DNA of 64,000 nucleotides. Origin: Actinomycetes bacterium. Lineage in GTDB: Bacteria; Actinomycetota; Actinomycetes; DATJPE01. Every line of letters starts with the position of its first letter. Positions within the stretch are counted from its first letter, which is position 1. The stretch spans positions 121,657 through 185,656 of the forward strand of contig DATJPE010000029.1 in NCBI GenBank assembly GCA_035506535.1. Reading direction: 5' to 3'. This document shows positions 33,209 through 41,195 of this stretch, one piece after another. The notes below the pieces were generated by a model, which was not told the origin of the DNA, ran no database searches, and saw only the letters and a program-made list of their open reading frames with translations. Both the position numbers and the translations under genes were made by a program.

Positions 33209-34378
33209 GTGTTCGAGTACTTCCCCGGCAACTACGTGTGGAACCTGGGCGTGGTCGCGGTGCTGAACAGCGGCGGACTCATCGATGAGGTCGACCGCGC
33301 GGTCCGGCCCCTGCGGGAGGCCGCGAGCCGAGGAGAGGACGCCGGCACCGCCGAGCTGCTGGCGTCCTGGACCCGGGTCGTCGACCAGCTCGAAGCGTCG
33401 GCGAGGGCGGATGTCCAGGCCGGCCACCACCGTTCAGCCGGGCAGAAGTTCTTCCGAGCCGCGAACTACCTCGTCAACGCCGAACGCATGCAGTCCGCCG
33501 GGTCCCCCGAGCGTATGGCGACCTACCAGCGCTGCCTCGACCTCACCGAGGCCGTCTTCGACAACCTCGACTTCGCGACGACGCGGGTGGAGGTCCCCTA
33601 CGGCGACACCTCGCTCCCGGCCTACTTCACGAAGGCGCCGGAGATCGATGGCGTGCTGCGGCCGGTGATGATCATGTGGAACGGCCTGGACTCGACCAAG
33701 GAGCACATGTACACCTCGGGCTTCGCCCACGAGCTGGCGGCGCGCGGGATCTCGACGCTGATGGTCGACTGCCCCGGCAGCGGGGAGGCCCTGCGCTTTC
33801 GCGGACTCAAGGCGCAGATCGACACCGAGGTCTGGGCCGCCGCCTGCGTCGACTTCCTCGAGCAGCGCGATGACATCGACCCGGCGCGTATCGGGCTGGT
33901 CGGCTGGTCCCTGGGCGGGTACTACGCACCCCGTGCCGCGGCCTTCGAGAAGCGGCTGGCGCTGGTCGTCGCCTGGGGTGCCAACCACAACTGGGGCGCC
34001 GTGCAGCGCCGGCGGGTCGAGCGCGAGGGGGAGCGCCCGGTCCCGCACTACTGGGAGCACGTGCTCTGGACCTGGGGATACGACGACCTCGACGAGTTCC
34101 TCGCGATGGCCGACCACGTCCACCTCGACGGTGTGGTGGAGAAGATCACGGTGCCGTTCCTCGTCATGCACGGCGAGAACGACCGCCAGATCCCGCTCGA
34201 GTACGCCTTCCGCTCCTACGAGCAGGCCGTGAACAGCCCCAAGCGCACCCTCCGCGTCTTCACCCACGACGAGGGCGGCGCCGAGCACATCGGGCTGGAC
34301 CATCTGCCCTACGTCGGCAGCTTCATCGCCGACTGGGTCGACGACACCTTCCGCGACCTGGCGGGCGGGGCGTCCTGA
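33209..34378 (+). CDS. Alpha/beta hydrolase, DHPON C-C hydrolase/FrsA-like
   Basis: A 389-residue hydrolase with a helical N-terminal region of about 130 residues and an alpha/beta domain. The nucleophile is Ser234 in GWSLGGYYA, the acid is probably Asp in HGENDRQIP, and the His is in GGAEHIGLDH. This N-extended type includes 2,6-dihydroxypseudooxynicotine hydrolase, which breaks C-C bonds of aryl diketones. A GAGG site precedes the GTG start. It is 4 nt after SDR 4 and overlaps the cyclase by 1 nt, fitting C-C hydrolysis of a side chain or a ring-fission product. Confidence 0.83.
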   Translation: MFEYFPGNYVWNLGVVAVLNSGGLIDEVDRAVRPLREAASRGEDAGTAELLASWTRVVDQLEASARADVQAGHHRSAGQKFFRAANYLVNAERMQSAGSPERMATYQRCLDLTEAVFDNLDFATTRVEVPYGDTSLPAYFTKAPEIDGVLRPVMIMWNGLDSTKEHMYTSGFAHELAARGISTLMVDCPGSGEALRFRGLKAQIDTEVWAAACVDFLEQRDDIDPARIGLVGWSLGGYYAPRAAAFEKRLALVVAWGANHNWGAVQRRRVEREGERPVPHYWEHVLWTWGYDDLDEFLAMADHVHLDGVVEKITVPFLVMHGENDRQIPLEYAFRSYEQAVNSPKRTLRVFTHDEGGAEHIGLDHLPYVGSFIADWVDDTFRDLAGGAS

Positions 34379-35349
34379 TGGCCGTGCAGCTGCCGGACCG
34401 CGGCGACCCCGAGGGCGCCATCGCCGCCACGACGGCGCGCGTCTCCAACTGGGGCCGTTGGGGCGCGGACGACGTACGGGGCACCTTGAACTTCGTCGAC
34501 GCCGCGAAGCGGGTCGAGGCGGCCGGGCTGGTGAGGCTGGGGGACGCCTATTCGCTGTCCCAGCGCTTCGATATGGACGGCCCGCAGAAGGGCTGGCGGC
34601 GCCGGACGAACCCGGTCCACACGATGCTCGACACCGGGCTCGAGGCGCTGAGCGGTGAGTTCCCGCACGGTCTCGGCGGGGCCGACGACGTGATCGCCAT
34701 GCCTCTGCAGTGCTCCACGCAGTGGGACGGGCTCGGCCACATCTTCGACCACGGCAAGGCCTGGAACGGCCGCAACGCCGCCGAGGTGGTGACCAGCAAG
34801 GGCGACCTCGTCACCGGGATCGAGACCGCGGCGGACGGGATCGCCTCCCGCGGGGTGCTCCTCGACGTCGGGAGGGCGTTCGGCGACGGCGGTGAGCTGC
34901 CGGACGGCTTCGCCATCACGGTCGAGCATCTCGAGGCGACCATCGCCCACCAGGGCCCGACGGCACAGGTGCGGCGCGGCGACGTCGTCGTGGTCCGCAC
35001 GGGGCAGTACGCGCGGACCCGCCGCGACGGCTGGGGGGACTACGCGGGCGGTCCCGCGCCGGGGCTGTCGTTCACCACGGCCGACTGGCTGCACGACACC
35101 GAGATCGCCGCGGTCGCCACCGACACGTGGGGGTTCGAGGTGCGTCCGAACGAGTTCGACGTCGCTTTCCAGCCGCTGCACCAGGTCGCGATCCCGCACA
35201 TCGGGCTGTTCATCGGCGAGATGTGGGCACCGGACGAGCTCGCCGCGGCGTGCGCGAGCGACGGGGTCTATGAGTTCCTGCTCGTGGCCGCGCCCCTGCC
35301 CGTCACCGGCGCGGTGGGCTCGCCGGTGAACCCGTTGGCCCTGCGCTGA
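34378..35349 (+). CDS. Cyclase family protein (kynurenine-formamidase fold)
   Basis: A 323-residue member of the PF04199 cyclase family. The metal region reads CSTQWDGLGHIFDHGK, a variant of HxGTHxDxPxH used by the manganese/zinc formamidases, with GVLLDVGRA, GDVVVVRTGQYAR and the late FDVAFQPLHQVAIPHIG. Members hydrolyse amides or close/open lactone rings. The start ATG overlaps the hydrolase TGA. Last gene of the packed block. Confidence 0.82.
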   Translation: MAVQLPDRGDPEGAIAATTARVSNWGRWGADDVRGTLNFVDAAKRVEAAGLVRLGDAYSLSQRFDMDGPQKGWRRRTNPVHTMLDTGLEALSGEFPHGLGGADDVIAMPLQCSTQWDGLGHIFDHGKAWNGRNAAEVVTSKGDLVTGIETAADGIASRGVLLDVGRAFGDGGELPDGFAITVEHLEATIAHQGPTAQVRRGDVVVVRTGQYARTRRDGWGDYAGGPAPGLSFTTADWLHDTEIAAVATDTWGFEVRPNEFDVAFQPLHQVAIPHIGLFIGEMWAPDELAAACASDGVYEFLLVAAPLPVTGAVGSPVNPLALR

Positions 35350-35366
35350 ACCCCTAGCCTGGGTGC

Positions 35367-36176
35367 GTGAGCCTCAGCCCCGCCGCGCAGGTGCAGCGGG
35401 ACCTGTGGGGCCGAGACCCGCGGACCTGGGCGGATCTCGCCGAGCCGCACAACCGGCCGCTGTTCGAAGCCGTGCTCGACGCGGCGGCCGTCGGGCCGGG
35501 GTGCCGGCTGCTCGACGTCGGGTGCGGATCGGGGCTCGCGCTGCTGCTTGCTGCGGGGCGGGGTGCCGAGGTGTCGGGCATCGACGTGAGCCCGGGCCTG
35601 CTCGGTGTCGCCCGTGAGCGCCTGCCGATGGCTGACCTGCGCGAGGCCGAGATGGAGGCGTTGCCGTTCGAGGACGACTGCTTCGACGCGGTCATCGGGG
35701 TCAACGCCTTCCAGTTCGCGGCAGACCCGGTGCACGCGTTTCGCGAGGCCGCTCGCGTGGTCCGGCCCGGGGGCGCGGTGGCCGCCAGCCTGTTCGCCGC
35801 CGCGGAGCTGTGCGAGTCCACCGTGGTCCACGAGGCGATGGCCGCGCTGAACCGGCCGGCCCGTGCCGCCGACCACGCGCCGTACGCCCTGTCGGCCGCC
35901 GGCAACCTCGAGGCAGCCATGGGCGCGGCCGGGCTGGCGCCGACCGGCAGCGGCACCGTGGAGTGCCGCTGGGACTACGCCGACCTCTCCGATGCCGTGG
36001 CGGGACTGTTGTGCTCGGCCGGAGGCGCACGCGCGGTCCGGGACGCGGGTGCGGACCGGGTCCGGGCCACGCTGGTTCGCGCGCTCGAGCCGTTCCAGCG
36101 GCCGGACGGGCGGGTGGTCATGCGCAACACCTTCCGCTGGGTCAGTGCCCAACGCCCGTGGTCGAAATCTCGCTGA
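35367..36176 (+). CDS. Class I SAM-dependent methyltransferase
   Basis: A 269-residue methyltransferase with motif I LLDVGCGSGLALLLAA, acidic GIDVSPG, and post-motif CFDAVIGVNAFQFAADP and ARVVRPGGAVAAS, the UbiE-like layout. Starts at GTG 35367, 17 nt after the cyclase. It may O- or C-methylate a pathway compound, or be unrelated. No clear substrate. Confidence 0.82.
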   Translation: MSLSPAAQVQRDLWGRDPRTWADLAEPHNRPLFEAVLDAAAVGPGCRLLDVGCGSGLALLLAAGRGAEVSGIDVSPGLLGVARERLPMADLREAEMEALPFEDDCFDAVIGVNAFQFAADPVHAFREAARVVRPGGAVAASLFAAAELCESTVVHEAMAALNRPARAADHAPYALSAAGNLEAAMGAAGLAPTGSGTVECRWDYADLSDAVAGLLCSAGGARAVRDAGADRVRATLVRALEPFQRPDGRVVMRNTFRWVSAQRPWSKSR

Positions 36177-36198
36177 TTTTCGATTTTGGGGCTAGAGT
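36163..36198 (+). promoter_or_regulatory. GntR operator and near-leaderless promoter
   Basis: CGAAA (36163-36167) and TTTCG (36178-36182) form an inverted repeat around 10 nt, overlapping the element TTTTCGATTTT (36177-36187), which recurs upstream of the FAH gene. TAGAGT (36193-36198) is a good -10 box whose end is only 7 nt from the gntR ATG, so the transcript is probably leaderless. Confidence 0.55.
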
Positions 36199-36204
36199 GC
36201 ACGC

Positions 36205-36891
36205 ATGAGACGCCAGCGAGTCGGGTCCTCCCTGGTCGAGGACGTCCACGCGCAGTTGCGCGAGGAGATCCTCCTCGGCACCCTGGAACCCGGCGAACGG
36301 CTGCTCGTCAACCCGCTCTCGCAGCGCTTCAAGGTGAGCCTGTCGGTGATCCGCGAGGCCCTGACCCGTCTCGCCGAGCAGGGCCTGGCCAAGTCCACCC
36401 CCCAGGTGGGGTTCACCGTGACCCCGCTGTCCGAGGACGCCCTGCTGGACCTCACCTGGGTGCGGATCGAGGTCGAGAACATGATGATCCGCCGCGCCGT
36501 GGTCGAGGGCGACCTCGCCTGGGAGTCGGCAGTCGTCGCCTCCCACCACGCTCTGGCGGGCACGCCCGCCCGGACGTCGGCCGGTGCGGTCAACCCGGCC
36601 TGGCGGGTTCTGCACTCGCAGTTCCACGCCGCCGTCGCGTCGGGGTGCGCGAGCCCGCTCATGCACCGCATCCGCGGTGAGCTCTACGACCGGGCGGAGC
36701 TCTACCGCGCACTCGCGGTGCGGGTGGACACCGGACGCGACGCGGCGGCAGAGCACCGCCGCATCTGCGAGGCCGTGCTCGACCGCGACGGCGAGCTGGC
36801 GACCGAGCTGATGACCGCGCACATCCAGCTCACGACCGACCTCGTGCTGCGCTACCTCGCCGATACCAGGGTCGAGCCCGTCACGGCCTGA
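36205..36891 (+). CDS. GntR family transcriptional regulator (FCD/FadR type)
   Basis: A 228-residue regulator. The N-terminal winged helix is VEDVHAQLREEILLGTLEPGERLLVNPLSQRFKVSLSVIREALTRLAEQGLA, and the C-terminal FCD ligand domain has DLTWVRIEVENMMIRRAVVEG and HSQFHAAVASG with candidate metal His/Asp residues. It opens a region encoding a FAH-fold enzyme, a hydroxylase and an importer and shares an operator element with that operon, so it probably represses them until its organic-acid ligand arrives. Confidence 0.88.
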   Translation: MRRQRVGSSLVEDVHAQLREEILLGTLEPGERLLVNPLSQRFKVSLSVIREALTRLAEQGLAKSTPQVGFTVTPLSEDALLDLTWVRIEVENMMIRRAVVEGDLAWESAVVASHHALAGTPARTSAGAVNPAWRVLHSQFHAAVASGCASPLMHRIRGELYDRAELYRALAVRVDTGRDAAAEHRRICEAVLDRDGELATELMTAHIQLTTDLVLRYLADTRVEPVTA

Positions 36892-36949
36892 CCGGCCCGC
36901 TTCAGCGGCTTGCCCGCGCCCGACGCGTGCTGATCGCGTTCCGGACACG

Positions 36950-36986
36950 TTTTCGCGTCGGTTTTCGATTTTCTCTTGCCTTTTCG
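36950..36986 (+). promoter_or_regulatory. Probable GntR sites upstream of the FAH-transport operon
   Basis: Three TTTTCG boxes occur at 36950-36955, 36962-36967 and 36981-36986; the middle one extends to TTTTCGATTTT, the same 11-mer as in the gntR promoter. The stretch is notably AT-rich for this genome. It lies 64-100 nt before the FAH start. Confidence 0.5.
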
Positions 36987-37049
36987 CTACCAACGGTCCA
37001 GAGTTCACCCAGCCGACACATCTGGCCGACTCGAGTGGGGTGGTTCCCG

Positions 37050-37937
37050 ATGCGCCTCGCCAATCTCTTCGGGCGAGCGGTGCTCCTGGTCGACGGTGGC
37101 GCCGTGGACGTCGAGCGCCTGACCGACGGCGCCTTCGGCCCCGATGCTCGCTCGGTGCTCGACGGCTGGGCCAGCTTCCGGGAGGTCGCGTCGCAGCGGC
37201 TGGCCACCGCCCCGGTGCCGCCCGAGCCCTACGCCCTGGCCGACCTCGGTGCTCCGGTCCCCGAGCCCCGCCAGGTGTTCGCGATCGGGCTCAACTACGC
37301 CGACCACGCCGCCGAGGCGTCGCACCCCACCCCGGAGTACCCCGTGGTGTTCACCAAGTTCGTGACGAGCCTGACCGGGCCGGCCACGCCGGTGGCCCTC
37401 CCGTCGCGCGGGGTGGACTACGAGGCCGAGCTGGTGGCCGTGATCGGCCGCGAGGCCCGTGGTGTGTCCGAGGCCGCCGGCTGGGACCACGTCGCGGGCC
37501 TCATGGTCGGCCAGGACCTCTCCGAGCGGGCCATCCAGCGCCGCGGGCCGGCTCCGCAGTTCTCCGTCGCGAAGTCCTTCCCCGGCTTCTCGCCCACCGG
37601 TCCCGCGCTGGTCACCGTCGACGAGCTCGCCGACCCCGACGACCTCGCCATCCGGGCGTGGATCGGCGAGGAGGTGCTCCAGGACAGCCGGACCAAGGAG
37701 CTGATCTTCTCCGTTCCGACCCTGGTGGCCTACCTGTCGGGCATCCTGCCCCTGCTGCCCGGTGACCTCATCTTCACCGGGACCCCCGCCGGTGTCGGGG
37801 CCGGGCGGACCCCGCCGCGGTTCCTGCGCCCGGGAGAGACGCTGGTCACCGAGATCGAGGGCATCGGCCGGCTCGAGACCCCCCTCGTCGCCGGGTACGA
37901 CGCGGTCGCCGGGCACGACTCGGTGGCTTCGGCCTGA
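37050..37937 (+). CDS. Fumarylacetoacetate hydrolase family protein 2
   Basis: A 295-residue FAHD1-like enzyme. FAIGLNYADHAAE begins the catalytic domain, metal carboxylates are in VDYEAELVAVIGR and GQDLSERAIQ, and FTGTPAGVG follows. This type hydrolyses acylpyruvates or decarboxylates 2-oxo acids after ring cleavage. ATG at 37050 with GGGGTGG fits better than an upstream ATG at 36927 which lacks homology. It leads a long operon and its stop is 9 nt from the hydroxylase. Confidence 0.87.
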   Translation: MRLANLFGRAVLLVDGGAVDVERLTDGAFGPDARSVLDGWASFREVASQRLATAPVPPEPYALADLGAPVPEPRQVFAIGLNYADHAAEASHPTPEYPVVFTKFVTSLTGPATPVALPSRGVDYEAELVAVIGREARGVSEAAGWDHVAGLMVGQDLSERAIQRRGPAPQFSVAKSFPGFSPTGPALVTVDELADPDDLAIRAWIGEEVLQDSRTKELIFSVPTLVAYLSGILPLLPGDLIFTGTPAGVGAGRTPPRFLRPGETLVTEIEGIGRLETPLVAGYDAVAGHDSVASA

Positions 37938-37946
37938 GGACGGGCG

Positions 37947-39581
37947 ATGGCTGACGCCGCCCTGCCCGGGCCTGCGGACCGAAGCCTCGACGCGGACGTC
38001 GTCGTCGTGGGCTTCGGGCCGGTCGGACAGACCCTCGCCGCCCTGCTCGGACGACGCGGCCATCGGGTACTGGTCCTGGAGCGCCAGGACGAGCCCTATC
38101 CGCTGCCCCGGGCGGTCGTGCTCGACAGCGAGGTGATGCGGGTCCTGTCCGCAGCCGGCGTCGGGTCGTTCTTCGCGGAGTTCAGCGAGCCGTCCTGGCA
38201 GTACGACTGGCGAAACGCCGCGGGCGAGACGCTCCTGCACTTCGACTTCGGCTGCGAGCCGGGGTCGGGATGGCCGGTGAACGCGACCTTCCACCAGCCG
38301 AGCCTCGAGGCTCGGCTCGTCGAGCGGGTCGCCCAGCTCCCCTCCGTCAGCGTCCGTCGAGGGAGCACGGTCGTGGCGGTCCGCGACGCCGGTGAGTCCG
38401 CTGAGGTCGACGTCGAGGGTCGTGACGGCGAGGTCGAGACGGTGCGGAGCGCATACCTGGTCGGCTGCGACGGCGCCAACAGCATCGTCCGTTCCGTCAT
38501 CGATCCCGTGGTCGACGACCGTGGCTTCTTCTACGACTGGGCCGTCGTCGACGTCCTCCCCCACGACCGGTCGCGCGTCTGGGAGCCGCAGAACCTGCAG
38601 CTCTGCGACCCGGCCAGACCCACCACAGCCGTCTCCGGCGGTCCTGGGCGTCGCCGCTTCGAGTTCATGGTCCTGCCCGGGGAGGACCCCGACGACTTCG
38701 ACTCCGACGAGGTCGCGTGGTCGCTGCTCGAGAGGTGGGGGGTGTCCTCGGAGAACGCGGACATGGAGCGCTCCGCCGTCTACCGCTTCCGGGCCCGCTG
38801 CTGCCGGACCTGGCGGGCCGGACGGCTCCTGCTCGCGGGGGACGCCGCGCACCTGATGCCGCCGTTCTTCGGCCAGGGCATGTGCTCGGGCGTACGCGAT
38901 GCAGCGAACCTGGCCTGGAAGCTCGACGTGGTGCTGCGCGGCTGCGCCGAGGAGTCCGTCCTCGACACCTACACCACGGAGCGCGCCGCGCACGTGCAGC
39001 ACGCGATCGGGATGTCGGTCGAGCTCGGCCGCGTCATCTGCCTGACCGACCCTGTCGCCGTCGCCGCGCGCGACGCGACGATGCTCGCGGCGGGCGGCCG
39101 TCCGGAGCGGGCGCTGCCGCCCGTCCCGCCGCCCGCCCTCGGGCCCGGCATCGCACGAGCGACCCAGCCCGCGTCCGGTCCCCCGTTCACGTCGCAGGGA
39201 CGGGTGCGCGGTGCTGACGGACGGGTCGGGTTGCATGACGAGATCGTCGGAACCGGGTTCGTGCTGAGCGGTCCGGTCGACGTCCGCCCCTTCCTGGGGG
39301 CGGAGGCTCTCGATGCGTTCGCCCGGCTCGGGGGCAGCCTCGTGCAGGTCGTCCCGCGCCACGTCGACCCCGTCGACGAGGGCGGACTGTGTCAGGTCGC
39401 CGACGTGGACGGGCACTACCTCCCCCTCTTCGCCGGTGCCGGCATCGTCGCTGCGCTGGTGCGCCCCGACTTCTACCTGTTCGGGACCGCGGAGCGTCCG
39501 GAGGACGCCGCGTCCCTGCTCGAGGACTTGCTCCACCAGCTGGGTATGCCGGTGCTCGCCGGCGCGGGAGGTGGGAACTGA
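37947..39581 (+). CDS. FAD-dependent aromatic hydroxylase, MhpA type
   Basis: A 544-residue class A flavoprotein monooxygenase close in layout to 3-(3-hydroxyphenyl)propionate hydroxylase MhpA. Motifs: VVVVGFGPVGQTLAALLGRRGHRVLVLER, LVGCDGANSIVR, GDAAHLMPPFFGQGMCSGVRDAANLAWKLD, with a thioredoxin-like C-terminal region from about residue 420. It would ortho-hydroxylate a phenolic substrate using NAD(P)H. Adjacent importer genes suggest that it acts on an imported phenolic acid. Overlaps the next gene by 1 nt. Confidence 0.85.
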   Translation: MADAALPGPADRSLDADVVVVGFGPVGQTLAALLGRRGHRVLVLERQDEPYPLPRAVVLDSEVMRVLSAAGVGSFFAEFSEPSWQYDWRNAAGETLLHFDFGCEPGSGWPVNATFHQPSLEARLVERVAQLPSVSVRRGSTVVAVRDAGESAEVDVEGRDGEVETVRSAYLVGCDGANSIVRSVIDPVVDDRGFFYDWAVVDVLPHDRSRVWEPQNLQLCDPARPTTAVSGGPGRRRFEFMVLPGEDPDDFDSDEVAWSLLERWGVSSENADMERSAVYRFRARCCRTWRAGRLLLAGDAAHLMPPFFGQGMCSGVRDAANLAWKLDVVLRGCAEESVLDTYTTERAAHVQHAIGMSVELGRVICLTDPVAVAARDATMLAAGGRPERALPPVPPPALGPGIARATQPASGPPFTSQGRVRGADGRVGLHDEIVGTGFVLSGPVDVRPFLGAEALDAFARLGGSLVQVVPRHVDPVDEGGLCQVADVDGHYLPLFAGAGIVAALVRPDFYLFGTAERPEDAASLLEDLLHQLGMPVLAGAGGGN

Positions 39582-40351
39582 TGGCCGACCAGCTGCTCGA
39601 CGTGCGCGGCCTGCGAGTGACCTACGGGGGCGTGGTCGCCGTCGACGACGCCACCTTCACCGTCGAGGAGGGCCAGGTCGTGGGGCTCATCGGGCCGAAC
39701 GGCGCGGGCAAGACCTCGATGATCGATGCTCTCACGGGCTATCACAGCCCCTCGGCCGGTTCGGTGTTCTTCGCCGGTGAGGACGTCACCCGGGTCAAGG
39801 CCGACCGGCGTTCGCGCAAGGGCCTGGTCCGGACCTTCCAGTCCGTGGAGCTGTTCAACGACCTCACCGTCGAGGAGAACCTGCTCGTGGCGGCCGAACC
39901 AGTCGGCCCGTTCACGCCCTTCGCGGACATGTTCCTGCCGCACCGCAGGCGCGGGACCGAGGCAGTGGCGTGGGCGACCAAGACGCTGGGGCTCGAGCAG
40001 ATCGCGCACCGGATGCCCACCGATCTCTCGCACGGGCAGCGCAAGCTGGTCAGCGTGGGTCGGGCGCTCGCTCAGCGTCCGCGCCTGGTGCTCCTGGACG
40101 AGCCGGCCGCCGGGTTGGACAGTGCGGAGAGCCTCGAGTTCGGCGAGCGACTCAGGGCGTTGCCCGGTCACGGCGTCAGCGTCCTGCTCGTCGACCACGA
40201 CATGGGCCTGGTGCTGAGCGTCTGCGACCGGGTGGTCGTCCTCGACTTCGGCCGGATCATCGCGCGCGGGACGCCGCAGCAGATCCGGGAGGACCCCGCC
40301 GTCGTCGACGCCTACCTCGGCAGCAGCGGGACGGAGGACGCCCATGCCTGA
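39581..40351 (+). CDS. Branched-chain-type ABC importer ATPase, LivG-like
   Basis: A 256-residue ATPase. Walker A GPNGAGKTS, signature LSHGQRKLVSVGRAL, Walker B LVLLDEPAAGLD and D-loop/switch VLLVDHDMG are intact. The LivG mark is the insertion GLVRTFQSVELFNDLTVEENLLVA. The signature has SHGQR rather than SGGQ, common in this branch. It starts at the A of the hydroxylase stop and overlaps the LivF-like gene by 8 nt. In an aromatic operon such transporters usually bring in aromatic acids. Confidence 0.9.
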   Translation: MADQLLDVRGLRVTYGGVVAVDDATFTVEEGQVVGLIGPNGAGKTSMIDALTGYHSPSAGSVFFAGEDVTRVKADRRSRKGLVRTFQSVELFNDLTVEENLLVAAEPVGPFTPFADMFLPHRRRGTEAVAWATKTLGLEQIAHRMPTDLSHGQRKLVSVGRALAQRPRLVLLDEPAAGLDSAESLEFGERLRALPGHGVSVLLVDHDMGLVLSVCDRVVVLDFGRIIARGTPQQIREDPAVVDAYLGSSGTEDAHA

Positions 40352-41195
40352 GAGCGCCGTGATGGAGCAGCGGGAGCCCTCGGGGACCTCAGGGCCGGTG
40401 CTCGCCCTGGAGCAACTGTCGGCCGGCTACTTCGGCAACCCCGTCGTCCGGGACCTGGACCTGACGGTCGGGCCGGGCGAGGTCGTCGCCCTGCTGGGGG
40501 TCAACGGCGCCGGCAAGACGACGACGGTCAACACCATCGCCGGTCTGCTGCCCCCCATCAGCGGTGCGGTCAAGGTCGACGGCAAGGACACCTCGGGCAC
40601 CCCGGCCCACGTGATGGCACGACGCGGGATCTCCCTCGTCCCCGAGGGTCGCGCGCTCTTCTTCGGCCTGACGACGAGAGAGCACCTGCGTCTCGCCCGC
40701 GCCAAGGACGGGGTCTCCGAGTCCGAGCTGCTCGACCTCCTGCCCGAGCTGACCAAGTGCCTGGACCGCAAGGCGGGGCTGCTCTCCGGCGGGGAGCAGC
40801 AGATGCTGTCGGTGGGACGCGCGCTCATGTCGCGGCCTCGCTTGCTCATGGTCGACGAGATGAGCATGGGCCTGGCGCCGGTGATCGTCGAGCGCCTGCT
40901 GCCCGTGCTGCGCCGGGTCGCGGACGACTTCGGTTCCTCGGTGCTGTTCGTCGAGCAGCACGTGGCGCTCGCCCTGTCCGTCGCCGACACGGCGTACGTC
41001 CTCAGCCACGGCCGGATGGTCCTGAGCGGACCGGCCGCACGCCTGCGGCAGGACCGTGAGCTGCTTCGCGCCAGCTACATGGGTGAGCTGGACCAGGGGT
41101 CCGTCGCCGCCACCGACACGGGGCCCGAGCCCCGCACAGACGCCCCGCCCGGTGCGGGACGACAGTTCCCAACCAACCGAAGGGACCAGGAATGA
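40344..41195 (+). CDS. Branched-chain-type ABC importer ATPase, LivF-like
   Basis: A 283-residue ATPase. Walker A GVNGAGKTT, LSGGEQQMLSVGRALMSRPRLLMVDEMSMGLAP and the switch His in VLFVEQHVALAL are the LivF pattern, including the Met of DEMSMGLAP. The C-terminal 40 residues are Pro/Thr-rich and not conserved. It overlaps the binding-protein gene by 4 nt. Partner of the LivG-like ATPase. Confidence 0.9.
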   Translation: MPESAVMEQREPSGTSGPVLALEQLSAGYFGNPVVRDLDLTVGPGEVVALLGVNGAGKTTTVNTIAGLLPPISGAVKVDGKDTSGTPAHVMARRGISLVPEGRALFFGLTTREHLRLARAKDGVSESELLDLLPELTKCLDRKAGLLSGGEQQMLSVGRALMSRPRLLMVDEMSMGLAPVIVERLLPVLRRVADDFGSSVLFVEQHVALALSVADTAYVLSHGRMVLSGPAARLRQDRELLRASYMGELDQGSVAATDTGPEPRTDAPPGAGRQFPTNRRDQE

